Positions 18,067 to 25,957 of a DNA stretch of 64,000 nucleotides are shown here, piece by piece (position 1 is the first letter of the stretch; each line of letters starts with the position of its first letter). The stretch is from an uncultured Christensenellaceae bacterium (GTDB lineage Bacteria > Bacillota > Clostridia > Christensenellales > Borkfalkiaceae), in the NCBI GenBank assembly GCA_910587825.1, contig CAJUNJ010000005.1, positions 6,312 to 70,311 of the forward strand, in the 5' to 3' direction. The notes beneath the pieces are model-generated. The model saw only the letters and a list, made by a program, of their open reading frames with translations, made no database searches and was not told where the DNA came from. The translations under genes were made by a program, and so were the position numbers.

Positions 18067-18156
18067 GCTCTGAAAAAATATTTTAGAAAAATGTGCCAGA
18101 AAGAAGATGAATAATATAAGCGCAACTTCCCAAAATAATTTTGACGGAGGAAAAAT

Positions 18157-18753
18157 ATGCAATTTGACGAAACTAAAACTTACACTAATCTTGCAAGGAG
18201 TTTTGCAGGCGAAAGCCAGGCGGGTATGCGTTACCAGCTTATAGCCCGTGCCGCTATCCAACAAGGTTATTTTACGCTTGCAGACACCGTAAAGGTGCTT
18301 GCCAAAAACGAAACGGAACACGCAAGAAGGTTTTTTGAAGAACTTTCAAAACACGGCGAAAAGCTTGACAATATCGATCTTGACGCGGGTTATCCCTATC
18401 ACAGCGGTGATTTGGGCGAATGTTTAAAACTTGCCGCAGACGACGAGCATCAGGAACACGCCGTTATTTATCCCGCCTTCGCAAAAGACGCGGAAGACGA
18501 AGGTTTTAAGGAAATTGCCGCACTTTTCAGACTTGTTGCACAAGTCGAAGTCAGGCACGAAATGATTTTCAAGTACCTGCACGAAGCGTTTGAGAAAGGC
18601 GTGCTTTTCAGCAACGAAGCGCCTATTCTGTATGTTTGCAGCGAATGCGGTTATATGCACACTGCGACAAAGGCTTGGGATATTTGCCCGCTTTGTAAAT
18701 CGAGTCAAGGTTACGTTGAATTGCATATTCCGTTTCAGAAGGAGAAAATATGA
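18157..18753 (+). CDS. rbr: Rubrerythrin
   Basis: 198 residues. The ferritin-like diiron domain (about 1-145) shows the E-S-Q-A-G-M-R-Y helix, E-x-x-H motifs (E-T-E-H-A-R and E-V-R-H-E) and the extra Glu ligands of classical rubrerythrin. The rubredoxin domain (about 153-198) has C-S-E-C-G-Y and C-P-L-C-K, the Fe(SCys)4 site. Rubrerythrin reduces hydrogen peroxide in the cytoplasm of anaerobes, using electrons from NADH through rubredoxin. Shine-Dalgarno GGAGG is well placed. The stop overlaps the ATG of a tiny Cys/Lys/Asn-rich gene (ATGA), so the two are translated together. This is the only plus-strand unit in the first 29 kb. Confidence 0.96.
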   Translation: MQFDETKTYTNLARSFAGESQAGMRYQLIARAAIQQGYFTLADTVKVLAKNETEHARRFFEELSKHGEKLDNIDLDAGYPYHSGDLGECLKLAADDEHQEHAVIYPAFAKDAEDEGFKEIAALFRLVAQVEVRHEMIFKYLHEAFEKGVLFSNEAPILYVCSECGYMHTATKAWDICPLCKSSQGYVELHIPFQKEKI

Positions 18754-18869
18754 GAAAAACTAACGAAAACAACGAAAAGCAGTCGCAGAAGAACTGCGGT
18801 AAGAACAGCGGTAAGAACAGCAACGGGTCAAAGAACTGTGGCAAAAACAGCACGAAGAACTGTAAATAA
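18750..18869 (+). CDS. 39-residue Cys/Lys/Asn-rich peptide coupled to rubrerythrin
   Basis: The ATG overlaps the rubrerythrin stop (ATGA), with AAGGAG placed for initiation. The peptide is nearly only Lys, Asn, Ser, Gly and Cys, with repeated K-N-C-G-K-N-S and a final K-N-C-K before TAA; it has three cysteines. It is too small to be assigned to a family. Directly after the stop, the +1 frame continues with a different, ordered-looking sequence to 18957. A one-nucleotide shift at the AAA-TAA-G site joins the two into a 68-residue protein. So this is either the N-terminal half of a frameshifted gene or a separate peptide. Confidence 0.6.
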   Translation: MRKTNENNEKQSQKNCGKNSGKNSNGSKNCGKNSTKNCK

Positions 18870-18957
18870 GTTTAAGGACAGTTACGACCCAAACGGAAGT
18901 TACACGGGTACGCCCGTAGACGGCGGAATGCCTATTCAGGACGCGGACGACCTGTAA
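18838..18957 (+). CDS. +1-frame C-terminal segment of the rubrerythrin-linked small gene
   Basis: The sequence from 18865 to the TAA at 18955-18957 reads K-F-K-D-S-Y-D-P-N-G-S-Y-T-G-T-P and ends in P-I-Q-D-A-D-D-L, in the +1 frame relative to the Cys-rich peptide. The codons (GAC, GGC, ACG) match the style of local genes. A free-standing start could only be the GTG at 18838, which has no good Shine-Dalgarno and lies inside the other frame. From memory, short Clostridial proteins of this sort often join a low-complexity Lys/Asn head and a DPNGSYTG...QDADDL tail in one frame. I therefore favour one gene split by a frameshift, programmed or mutational. The listed coordinates use the GTG only as an upper bound. 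Confidence 0.45.
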   Translation: MAKTARRTVNKFKDSYDPNGSYTGTPVDGGMPIQDADDL

Positions 18958-18965
18958 CTTGACAG

Positions 18966-18996
18966 GGCGCGGGACGAAAATTTTTCGTCCCGCGCC
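18966..18996. terminator. Bidirectional terminator between rubrerythrin unit and lipoprotein gene
   Basis: A 15-bp perfect stem GGCGCGGGACGAAAA / TTTTCGTCCCGCGCC. It sits 9 nt after the small-gene stop on the plus strand and 6 nt after the lipoprotein stop on the minus strand. Confidence 0.85.
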
Positions 18997-19001
18997 TTAT
19001 T

Positions 19002-19442
19002 TCAATATTTCAATTTTAATCTGATTTGTGCGTCCAAACCTACGACTTTTACCTTATATTTGCCCTCAGGACAGTTGAGTTCGAGCGCGCCGTCGAAGTT
19101 GCCTTCCGCAACCGTGTAAACGTCTTCCCCCTGTACCAGAACGACTTTGCACTTGCCCGCCGTAACTTCAAGCGAAAGCGTGGCGGAAGCTTCTTCGTCG
19201 ATGACGAAAGAATTTACTATTATATAGCAACCCGAAATAGACTTGCAATTAAGATTGAAACTGCTTTTGTCAGACACTTGCGCCGAACCTATGCGCACGT
19301 TTGAAGAACATTTTGCTATTCTTGCGTCGTCATCGTAAATCGCCGCGTAATCGGTGTCTGTTGCGCAGCCCGCAAATATCGAACAAACGGCAAGACAAAC
19401 AGTAAAAATTAAACCTAAAAATTTTAACCTTGGCTTTATCAT
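19002..19442 (-). CDS. Small secreted lipoprotein, unrecognised
   Basis: 146 residues. A signal peptide with hydrophobic core (about 8-22) ends in lipobox F-A-G-C (Cys at about 26). The mature part is short, beta-rich and carries four more Cys (near 45, 66, 72, 98 and 125 by eye), suggesting one or two disulfides. No family was recognised. It is the last gene of the plsX-rnc-smc-ftsY unit, 27 nt after ftsY, and its leader carries a 15-bp tandem duplication that doubles the Shine-Dalgarno. Confidence 0.75.
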   Translation of the reverse strand: MIKPRLKFLGLIFTVCLAVCSIFAGCATDTDYAAIYDDDARIAKCSSNVRIGSAQVSDKSSFNLNCKSISGCYIIVNSFVIDEEASATLSLEVTAGKCKVVLVQGEDVYTVAEGNFDGALELNCPEGKYKVKVVGLDAQIRLKLKY

Positions 19443-19472
19443 ATGTTTACTCCTTCAATGTTTACTCCTTAA
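19443..19472 (-). repeat. Tandem duplication of a ribosome-binding site
   Basis: Two 15-bp copies (19443-19457 and 19458-19472, one mismatch) each contain AAGGAGTAAACAT on the minus strand. The proximal copy is spaced correctly for the lipoprotein ATG; the distal copy contains the ftsY stop codon. Confidence 0.8.
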
Positions 19473-20365
19473 ATCATAGCGTCGACGAAATCTTCCGCCG
19501 AAAACGCTTCTATATCTTCAAGCTTTTCGCCCGTGCCGACGAAAGCAACGGGTATTTGAAGCTGACTGCAAAGGGAAATTACAAACCCGCCCTTTGCCGA
19601 ACTGTCAAGTTTTGTAAGGACAATTCCGTCAAGATCCACCGCGCCGTCAAACACTTCCGCCTGATTGATTGCGTTTCCGCCCGTAGTGGCGTCAAGTATT
19701 AAAAGTTTGTAAAAGTGTGCGGTCGGGCATTCGCGTTCTACCACGCGCGACATCTTTTTAAGTTCTTCCATCAAATTCGCCTTAACGTGAAGCCTGCCCG
19801 CGGTATCTATTATTACGACGTCGGTTCCCTTCGCCTTTGCCGAAGTCAACGCATCGAATACAACTGCGGAGGGGTCGCTGCCCTCTTCGTGCTTGACTAT
19901 GCGCACCTTTGCCCTGTCCGCCCAGACGGTAAGCTGGTCGGCGGCGGCGGCGCGGAAGGTATCGGCGGCGGCTACCGTTACGGACTTTTTAAGGCTTATA
20001 AAGTAATTTGCAAGTTTGCCGACCGTCGTGGTTTTACCTACGCCGTTGACGCCCACAAGCATTATTACCGCGGGATATTTAATTTCAATCTCTTCCGCTT
20101 CCGTAAGCTTTTCTTCGAGAATGTCCTTTAAAAGGTCTGTCACAAACTGCCTGTCTTTAAGCTTTTCCTTTTTTGCTTCAAGACGGAGTTCGTCGACAAT
20201 TTCTTCCGCGGTAGTTACGGAAATGTCTGAACTTATTAAAATTTCTTCCAACCCGTCGTAAAATTCGTCGCCGAGCTTGTTTTTTGAAAATAAGTTTGAA
20301 AGCGCGTTTGAAAGCCCGTCGCGGGTCTTTTTTAACGCCGATTTAAGTTTTGAAATTATACCCAT
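19469..20365 (-). CDS. ftsY: Signal recognition particle receptor FtsY
   Basis: 298 residues, the compact form lacking a long acidic A domain. The NG domain has G1 GVNGVGKTT near 109, D-T-F-R-A-A-A-A-D-Q-L near 136, G3 DTAGRLH near 190 and G4 TKLD near 252. FtsY docks the SRP-ribosome complex at the membrane by paired GTP hydrolysis with Ffh. It follows smc, as in many Bacillota, but ffh and ylxM do not follow here; a small lipoprotein gene does. Shine-Dalgarno AAAGGA precedes the ATG. Confidence 0.97.
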   Translation of the reverse strand: MGIISKLKSALKKTRDGLSNALSNLFSKNKLGDEFYDGLEEILISSDISVTTAEEIVDELRLEAKKEKLKDRQFVTDLLKDILEEKLTEAEEIEIKYPAVIMLVGVNGVGKTTTVGKLANYFISLKKSVTVAAADTFRAAAADQLTVWADRAKVRIVKHEEGSDPSAVVFDALTSAKAKGTDVVIIDTAGRLHVKANLMEELKKMSRVVERECPTAHFYKLLILDATTGGNAINQAEVFDGAVDLDGIVLTKLDSSAKGGFVISLCSQLQIPVAFVGTGEKLEDIEAFSAEDFVDAMI

Positions 20366-20436
20366 AAAATTCCTTTCCGCAAAAAATTTTATTGCAGATT
20401 TTTGCGGTTTCGAAGCAATAAAAATTCGTGAACTTT

Positions 20437-20564
20437 TTAAAACTTCGTATAAGCGAGCAAGACAAGGAAAGCGCGGATTGCGCGACAGGAGTGTACACAG
20501 AAGTACACGACTTAGCGCAAACGTAAGCTTGACACAGTATTGCGAAGCTTAGGCGGAGTTTTAA
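20437..20564. repeat. MITE-like intergenic element between smc and ftsY
   Basis: A 128-bp block bounded by TTAA with imperfect terminal inverted repeats (TTAAAACTTCGTATAAGC against TTAAAACTCCGCCTAAGC). Inside is a nested palindrome, TTGCGC ... GTGTAC ACAGAA GTACAC ... GCGCAA (about 20488-20520). It has no ORF of its own, and its right end supplies the smc stop codon. This has the form of a non-autonomous transposable element or RNA-structured intergenic repeat. Confidence 0.6.
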
Positions 20565-23500
20565 GCTACCGTGTCGCCGCCGAGTCTGGATTCTACCTCC
20601 GAAAGCTTGACCGACACTATTTTAGACACGCCCTTTTCTTCCATAGTTACGCCGAACAGAATATCGGCATTTTCCATAGTGGGCTTACGGTGGGTTATTA
20701 CTATAAACTGCGTGTCGGTTGCAAACTTTTTAAGGTACTTTGCATACCTTGCAACGTTTGCTTCGTCAAGCGCGGCTTCTATTTCGTCAAGTACGCAGAA
20801 AGGCATAGGGCGCATACCTATTATAGCAAACAATATTGCTATTGCCGTAAGCGCGCGTTCGCCGCCGGAAAGCAGTGAAATTTTTGTAAGCTTTTTGCCG
20901 GGAGGGCAGGCTATTATTTCAACGCCAGCGTTAAGGGGGTCGTCGCAGTCGGTGTAGTCAAGCTGTAATTCGGCTTTGCCGCCCCCGAACAGTTCCTTAA
21001 AAGTACGTTTGAAATTTTCGTTGATGAGATTGAAGCCTTCGTCGAAAATTTTAAGCATTTCGGCGCGTATATCGTCGAGCGCGGTCGTTAAATCGGCAAT
21101 GGCCTTTTCAAGGTCTTCCCGCTCTACCGTCATCTTTTCGAAGCGTTGCGAAAGTTCGTCGTACTCTTCCACCGCATTGTGGTTGACGGGACCCAAAACG
21201 GTTATCGCCCTTTTAAGGTTTGCTATCGTCTGACCTGCGGAAGACGTATCGTACCCTTCTTCCTTATATTTAAGACAGCCGTCGTAATCTTCGCCGTACT
21301 CTTCCGAAATGCGCGTCTGCAAATATTCAAGGTCGCTGTCAATCTTCTGCAACGCAAGCGCAAGGTTCGCCTGCTGTTTGGCAAGCTCTTCCTTTTCCTT
21401 ATATGCGTTTAGGCGTTCGCTGTCGTACTGCATTACGCGTTTGTTCAGTTCGTCCTTGCGCGTCTGTACAAGCGCAACCTGTCGGTTGAGGTCGGCAACG
21501 ACTTCCTGCTCTTCCTTTGAAAGCGCGGCTTGCTGTGCCTGACGCGTAAAGGTCTGCATTTCTTCTTCGATCTGCGGAATGCTCGCCTTGGTCTTTTCAA
21601 GGCGTAGGGAAAGAGTCTGACGCTCGTCGTTAAGTCTTTGCACGTTTTCGGCGCCCGACTTCAAAGCGCTTTCCAAAGACGCGATTTCTACGAGAACCGA
21701 ATTTAGTTTTTCCGTCTTTTGTGTGCGTTCGGCGGAGAGCCTGTCGTATTGCGCACTCATATCGTCGATAGCCGACGAGGCCTTGTCCGACTGTTCGGAA
21801 AGGTCGCTTGCGCCCTTGCTTACGCCCGTATACTCGCTGTCGAGTCCGGAAAGTCTGTCTTCCAAAGCTTTAAGCGACTGGCCGTAAGCCGAATATTCGC
21901 TTTCGGCGGAGGTGACGCTTTTTAAAAGCGAAGACTGCTTTTCGGTTACGCCCGCAAGTTCGAGTTTGGAATCCTGCAAGCGTTTTATAAGAAGCTGCAA
22001 CTCCGCGTCGGCTTGCGTCTTGTTTTCGGCAAGTTCCTTTTTCTTTACTTCGTAGCGGGAAAGCATTGACTTTTTGGTGTCTATACCCTCTTCTATTTCC
22101 TTTATGCGCCTTTCGTTTGCAAGCAGGTTGCCGGCAATTTCACGCTTGGAACCGCCCGTCATCGAACCGGTGGTAGAAATTATGTCGCCGTCGAGCGTGA
22201 CTATCCTGAACGCGCGGGGATAACGGCGGGCTATCTGGGTGGCGTTTTGTATATTGTCGACAATAAGCGTATTGCCGAGCAGGTTATGTATTACGTTTTC
22301 GAATTTCTTATCGAATTTGACAAGATTTATCGCATAGCCTATCGCCCCGTTATCGCGCACGGCTGACTTAATCTGATCGTTTTCGAGCCTGGGACGCAAC
22401 GCTTCAATGGGAAGGAAAGTAACCTGACCCGACCGCGTGCGTTTTAAATATTCAATAAGATATCTTGCGTCGTCGCGCGTGCGGGTGATTACGTTTTGCA
22501 TAGCCCCGCCGAAAGCCGTTTCTATTGCCACTTCGAAGTCGCCGTCGCAACGCACGACGTCGGCAATCAAGCCTTCTATCTTTTCGGACAGAACCAAATC
22601 GTTCCTTGCGTCGCTTAAAAGTTTTTTTACCGAATAGATATATCCGTCGAATCTGTCGCGCAACGCACGGCAGGTAGTTAAACTGTCGTTAAGCGAAGCT
22701 ATCTGCGCCTGAGTGTCGTATGTCTGACGTATCAGCTGCTGTATTTTTTCTTCTATGCCGCGCGTCTTTTCTTCCGCCTGTTCCAACAGCTCGTTTTCGT
22801 TGCCTAAAAAGTCGTTTAATACTTTTCCGCGTTCGATACATACGTCGTATTCGTTTTTTAATCCGTCGCGGCGGTCGTGAATTTTGCGCATCTCTTCCTT
22901 TATTTCGGAAAGACGCTCTTTAAGCAGTTCCTTCTGCGCCGAAAGCGAACCCATATTCTGACGCATATCCGAAAGATCCTTAAACGTGTCAAGCACCTTT
23001 TTACGGTGTTCGCCCGTCATATATTCGTAGTCGGAAATCTTTTTGGAAAGTTCGTCAATCTCGTTGCGGAACACGTCCGTGGAAGAACGCAGTCCGTCCA
23101 TTCTCTCTTTGTTCTTTTCGGAATATGCTTGACTGCGGCGTATTTCCCTGTCTATTTCGTCAAGGCGTTTGGTGGAATACGCTATGTCTTCCTGCGCCGA
23201 AGCAAGCTTGGCTTTAACAGAACGCGCCTTTTCGGTGAACAGTTTGGATTCACCCGTCCTGTGTTCTATACCGACTTCGTAACGGCGGAGTCTTTCGTTC
23301 AAGTCCTGCAACTCGGCGTCGGCGGCGGAAATTTCGTCCCTGCGCTTCTGATACTCGTTTAAAAGCTTATCCGAAAGGGCGGTTACTTCGGCAATGCGCA
23401 TAGCTATCTTGTAAGCCTTGGCGTTTAACGCTTCCTTTTCGCCCTCCGCGCTGTCGTGGCGGGATATGTAAAGGTTCATTTCGTGATGGCGGAGCTGTGA

Positions 23501-24160
23501 ATACAGTTCTCTGTATTTAAGCGCGTTTTCGGAAGCTTTTTTCAAAGGACCTATCTGCCTTTCGACTTCCTGCATACGCTGTGCGAACACATAGAGGTTG
23601 TCCTTGGAAGCTTTAAGCTTTCTTTCCGCGTCGGCTTTCCTGTCCTTAAACACCACTATGCCCGTAGCTTCTTCGAAAATGGAACGCCTGTCTTCGGGCT
23701 TGGCGTTCATAATCTGTTCTATCCTGCCCTGCCCGATAATGGAATAGCCTTCCTTTGCCGCGCCCGCGCCGTGGAGAAGACCCGTAAGCACTTTCATACG
23801 CGAAGGCTGTTTGTTTAAAAGATATTCGCTGTCGCCGCTGCGGTACAGACGGCGGGTCATTTCAACTTCGTCGCTGTCTATATCGAAAATGCGTTTGGTA
23901 TTGTCGAACGTGAGCGTAACTTCGCAGAACGACATCTGGCGGCGCGCTTCGGTACCGCCGAAAATTACGTCAAGCATCTGGGAGCCGCGCATCATCTTTG
24001 CGGACTGTTCGCCTAAAACCCAGCGTATGGCGTCGGCAACATTGGACTTGCCGCAACCGTTCGGCCCGACTATACAGGTTACCCCTTCGCCGAGCGGTAT
24101 TGTCGTCTTGTCGGCAAAGGACTTAAATCCTACAAGTTGTATCTGTTTAAATGAACTCAT
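20561..24160 (-). CDS. smc: Chromosome segregation protein SMC
   Basis: 1,199 residues, full length. The N-terminal ABC half has Walker A GPNGCGKSN near 32 and the typical W-V-L-G-E-Q segment. Long coiled coils (about 170-500 and 680-1010) flank a hinge (about 510-660, with G-x2-G pairs near G-S-M-T-G-G). The C-terminal half has signature LSGGERALTAIA and Walker B F-C-V-L-D-E-I-E-A-A-L-D. SMC with ScpA/ScpB compacts and separates chromosomes; scpAB is not in the window. The start overlaps the rnc stop by 4 nt, and the stop codon lies in a MITE-like repeat. Confidence 0.98.
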   Translation of the reverse strand: MSSFKQIQLVGFKSFADKTTIPLGEGVTCIVGPNGCGKSNVADAIRWVLGEQSAKMMRGSQMLDVIFGGTEARRQMSFCEVTLTFDNTKRIFDIDSDEVEMTRRLYRSGDSEYLLNKQPSRMKVLTGLLHGAGAAKEGYSIIGQGRIEQIMNAKPEDRRSIFEEATGIVVFKDRKADAERKLKASKDNLYVFAQRMQEVERQIGPLKKASENALKYRELYSQLRHHEMNLYISRHDSAEGEKEALNAKAYKIAMRIAEVTALSDKLLNEYQKRRDEISAADAELQDLNERLRRYEVGIEHRTGESKLFTEKARSVKAKLASAQEDIAYSTKRLDEIDREIRRSQAYSEKNKERMDGLRSSTDVFRNEIDELSKKISDYEYMTGEHRKKVLDTFKDLSDMRQNMGSLSAQKELLKERLSEIKEEMRKIHDRRDGLKNEYDVCIERGKVLNDFLGNENELLEQAEEKTRGIEEKIQQLIRQTYDTQAQIASLNDSLTTCRALRDRFDGYIYSVKKLLSDARNDLVLSEKIEGLIADVVRCDGDFEVAIETAFGGAMQNVITRTRDDARYLIEYLKRTRSGQVTFLPIEALRPRLENDQIKSAVRDNGAIGYAINLVKFDKKFENVIHNLLGNTLIVDNIQNATQIARRYPRAFRIVTLDGDIISTTGSMTGGSKREIAGNLLANERRIKEIEEGIDTKKSMLSRYEVKKKELAENKTQADAELQLLIKRLQDSKLELAGVTEKQSSLLKSVTSAESEYSAYGQSLKALEDRLSGLDSEYTGVSKGASDLSEQSDKASSAIDDMSAQYDRLSAERTQKTEKLNSVLVEIASLESALKSGAENVQRLNDERQTLSLRLEKTKASIPQIEEEMQTFTRQAQQAALSKEEQEVVADLNRQVALVQTRKDELNKRVMQYDSERLNAYKEKEELAKQQANLALALQKIDSDLEYLQTRISEEYGEDYDGCLKYKEEGYDTSSAGQTIANLKRAITVLGPVNHNAVEEYDELSQRFEKMTVEREDLEKAIADLTTALDDIRAEMLKIFDEGFNLINENFKRTFKELFGGGKAELQLDYTDCDDPLNAGVEIIACPPGKKLTKISLLSGGERALTAIAILFAIIGMRPMPFCVLDEIEAALDEANVARYAKYLKKFATDTQFIVITHRKPTMENADILFGVTMEEKGVSKIVSVKLSEVESRLGGDTVA

Positions 24161-24810
24161 AATTTTTTACCGTATTGAGAATTATAGTATCCGAGAGCTT
24201 TACGGGCGGCAAGCTGTTCGCCCCCGTTTTCGCCCTTTACGCTGTCCGCGCGGACTGTAAACGTTTTATTGAAAACTTTTATACTGACCGTAAAGTACGG
24301 TCTTTGCGGCGAACCAGATTTTTTACTTACGTAATCGGGTAAGCTTTGCCCCGACGACTGCAACAGCTCCTGCAACATCCCCTTGTAATTTACCGACTGA
24401 GAAGCCTTTGACGAAGAAAAATCGAGAGTGGATAAAACAAATTTCCGCGCTTCGTCCATACCGCCGTCGAGATATATCGCCGCAACGATTGCCTCGTATG
24501 CGGAAGGCACGGCTTTCTTGTTGTTGACGTCGTGTTTGCCGCGGATTAAAAAACCGTCAAGCCCCAGCCTTTCGGATACGGGCGTAAGCGCGCTGTCCGC
24601 AACAAGAGATTTGCGCCGTTCGGTCAACGCCCCCTCGGTACTTCCTTCGTCGAAAATGCGTTCCGATACGATAAATTCAAGCACGGCGTCGCCGAAAAAT
24701 TCCAAAAGCTGGTTGTTATCGTCGCGGTTTGCCGAAGCAAGCGTCAACGCACGCTTTAAAAGATTTTTATCTTTAAACGTATAACCTATCGCGCGTTCTG
24801 CGTCAGTCAT
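24157..24810 (-). CDS. rnc: Ribonuclease III
   Basis: 217 residues from the ATG at 24810, which has GGTGA 6 nt upstream; an in-frame start at 24834 would give eight more residues inside plsX. The catalytic domain has the RNase III signature L-L-E-F-F-G-D-A-V-L-E-F near residue 34 and the second acidic site near 110. A double-stranded RNA-binding domain follows (about 145-217). It processes rRNA precursors and double-stranded RNA. It overlaps plsX by a few nt and smc by 4 nt. Confidence 0.95.
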   Translation of the reverse strand: MTDAERAIGYTFKDKNLLKRALTLASANRDDNNQLLEFFGDAVLEFIVSERIFDEGSTEGALTERRKSLVADSALTPVSERLGLDGFLIRGKHDVNNKKAVPSAYEAIVAAIYLDGGMDEARKFVLSTLDFSSSKASQSVNYKGMLQELLQSSGQSLPDYVSKKSGSPQRPYFTVSIKVFNKTFTVRADSVKGENGGEQLAARKALGYYNSQYGKKL

Positions 24811-25837
24811 CGCATTCACCCGCAATCGCTTCAAGGTCGGTAACGCTTAAAAGCTCCTGAACTTTGGGGACGAGATTTCCGCGGTATATGCTTGCCGCGT
24901 TGGCTATGGAATTTGCTATCGTAACCGGTTTCGAAGAGCCGTGCGTCTTTACGACAGGTTTTTTCAGTCCGAGCAAAAGCGCCCCGCCGAACTTGTCGAA
25001 ATCGAGTTGGGCGCGCATATTTTTAATTGCCTTGCGCAGGAAAAGGTAACCTATTTTGGACTTTAAGTTAGCCGAAAATTCTTTTTTCATTACGCCGAGA
25101 AAAAGCTTTCCGCAACCTTCTATCGACTTTAACGCAATATTGCCCGAAAAACCGTCGGCCACGACAATATCGACGTTGCCTATCATTATATCCCTGCCTT
25201 CGACGTTTCCGATGAAATTTATGTTTTCCATTTCCGAAAGATATTTGTAAACCTTCTGGTGCAAATTATCGCCCTTGTGGTCTTCGGTTCCGTTATTCAA
25301 AAGTCCGACGGTAGGGTTTGACATATTCAGCCCCGCCTTTGCGTAAGCCGTGCCGAGTATCGCGAACTGGCAGAACATTACGGGCTTGCATTCGGCGTTT
25401 GCGCCGCAGTCCAGAAGCAGGGTTACTCCCCCGCGGGAGTTGGGTATTGCGGGACAGAGCGCAGGACGCTTTACTCCCCTTATCCTGCCGAGAATAAGCT
25501 GTCCGCCGGCTATCGCCGCGCCCGTGGAACCAGCCGTTACGAAAGCGCATATATCGTCGTTGTTTTTAAGCATCCAATATGCCGCCATCATAGACGACTG
25601 TTTGCGCCGCAACGCTTCGGTAGGGCTGTCGTTCATACCTATCACGTCGGGACAGTCGACTATTTCAAGACGGGATTTATCGTACTTGTATTTACCGAGT
25701 TCATTTAAAATCTCATTCTGCCTGCCGGTGAGAACGAGATAGAGTTCCTTATCCTTTTCAAGCGCCTGAACCGCGCCCGCGACCGTTGCGTAAGGCGCGT
25801 TGTCACCGCCCATTGCGTCGACTATAATTTTTATCAT
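24803..25837 (-). CDS. plsX: Phosphate acyltransferase PlsX
   Basis: 344 residues, normal length. It starts I-I-V-D-A-M-G-G-D-N-A-P, the family hallmark, and contains G-S-T-G-A near 105 and N-G-T-E-D-H-K-G near 187. PlsX converts acyl-ACP to acyl-phosphate for phosphatidic acid synthesis. In many Bacillota acpP sits between plsX and rnc; here plsX overlaps rnc directly and no acpP is present. It is the first gene of the plsX-rnc-smc-ftsY unit and has a clear promoter. Confidence 0.96.
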   Translation of the reverse strand: MIKIIVDAMGGDNAPYATVAGAVQALEKDKELYLVLTGRQNEILNELGKYKYDKSRLEIVDCPDVIGMNDSPTEALRRKQSSMMAAYWMLKNNDDICAFVTAGSTGAAIAGGQLILGRIRGVKRPALCPAIPNSRGGVTLLLDCGANAECKPVMFCQFAILGTAYAKAGLNMSNPTVGLLNNGTEDHKGDNLHQKVYKYLSEMENINFIGNVEGRDIMIGNVDIVVADGFSGNIALKSIEGCGKLFLGVMKKEFSANLKSKIGYLFLRKAIKNMRAQLDFDKFGGALLLGLKKPVVKTHGSSKPVTIANSIANAASIYRGNLVPKVQELLSVTDLEAIAGECDD

Positions 25838-25875
25838 TTATGCTCCGTACGGTTTTAAAAATTTTTCCGTCTGGT

Positions 25876-25904
25876 ATTATATCACATACCTAAAAAAAAC
25901 ACAA
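25876..25904 (-). promoter_or_regulatory. Promoter of the plsX-rnc-smc-ftsY unit
   Basis: Minus-strand -35 TTGTGT (25899-25904), 17-bp spacer, extended -10 TGATATAAT with TATAAT at 25876-25881. The leader is about 33 nt with Shine-Dalgarno CGGAG. Confidence 0.65.
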
Positions 25905-25922
25905 TCAAATTAAAGCAAAAGA

Positions 25923-25940
25923 GCAAACCTTTCGGTTTGC
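25923..25940 (-). terminator. Terminator after the VanW-like gene
   Basis: A 7-bp stem GCAAACC/GGTTTGC with a 4-nt loop, 18 nt past the stop at 25958, followed by a T-rich stretch on the minus strand. Confidence 0.65.
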
Positions 25941-25957
25941 CCCCCCTATTGCGACGG

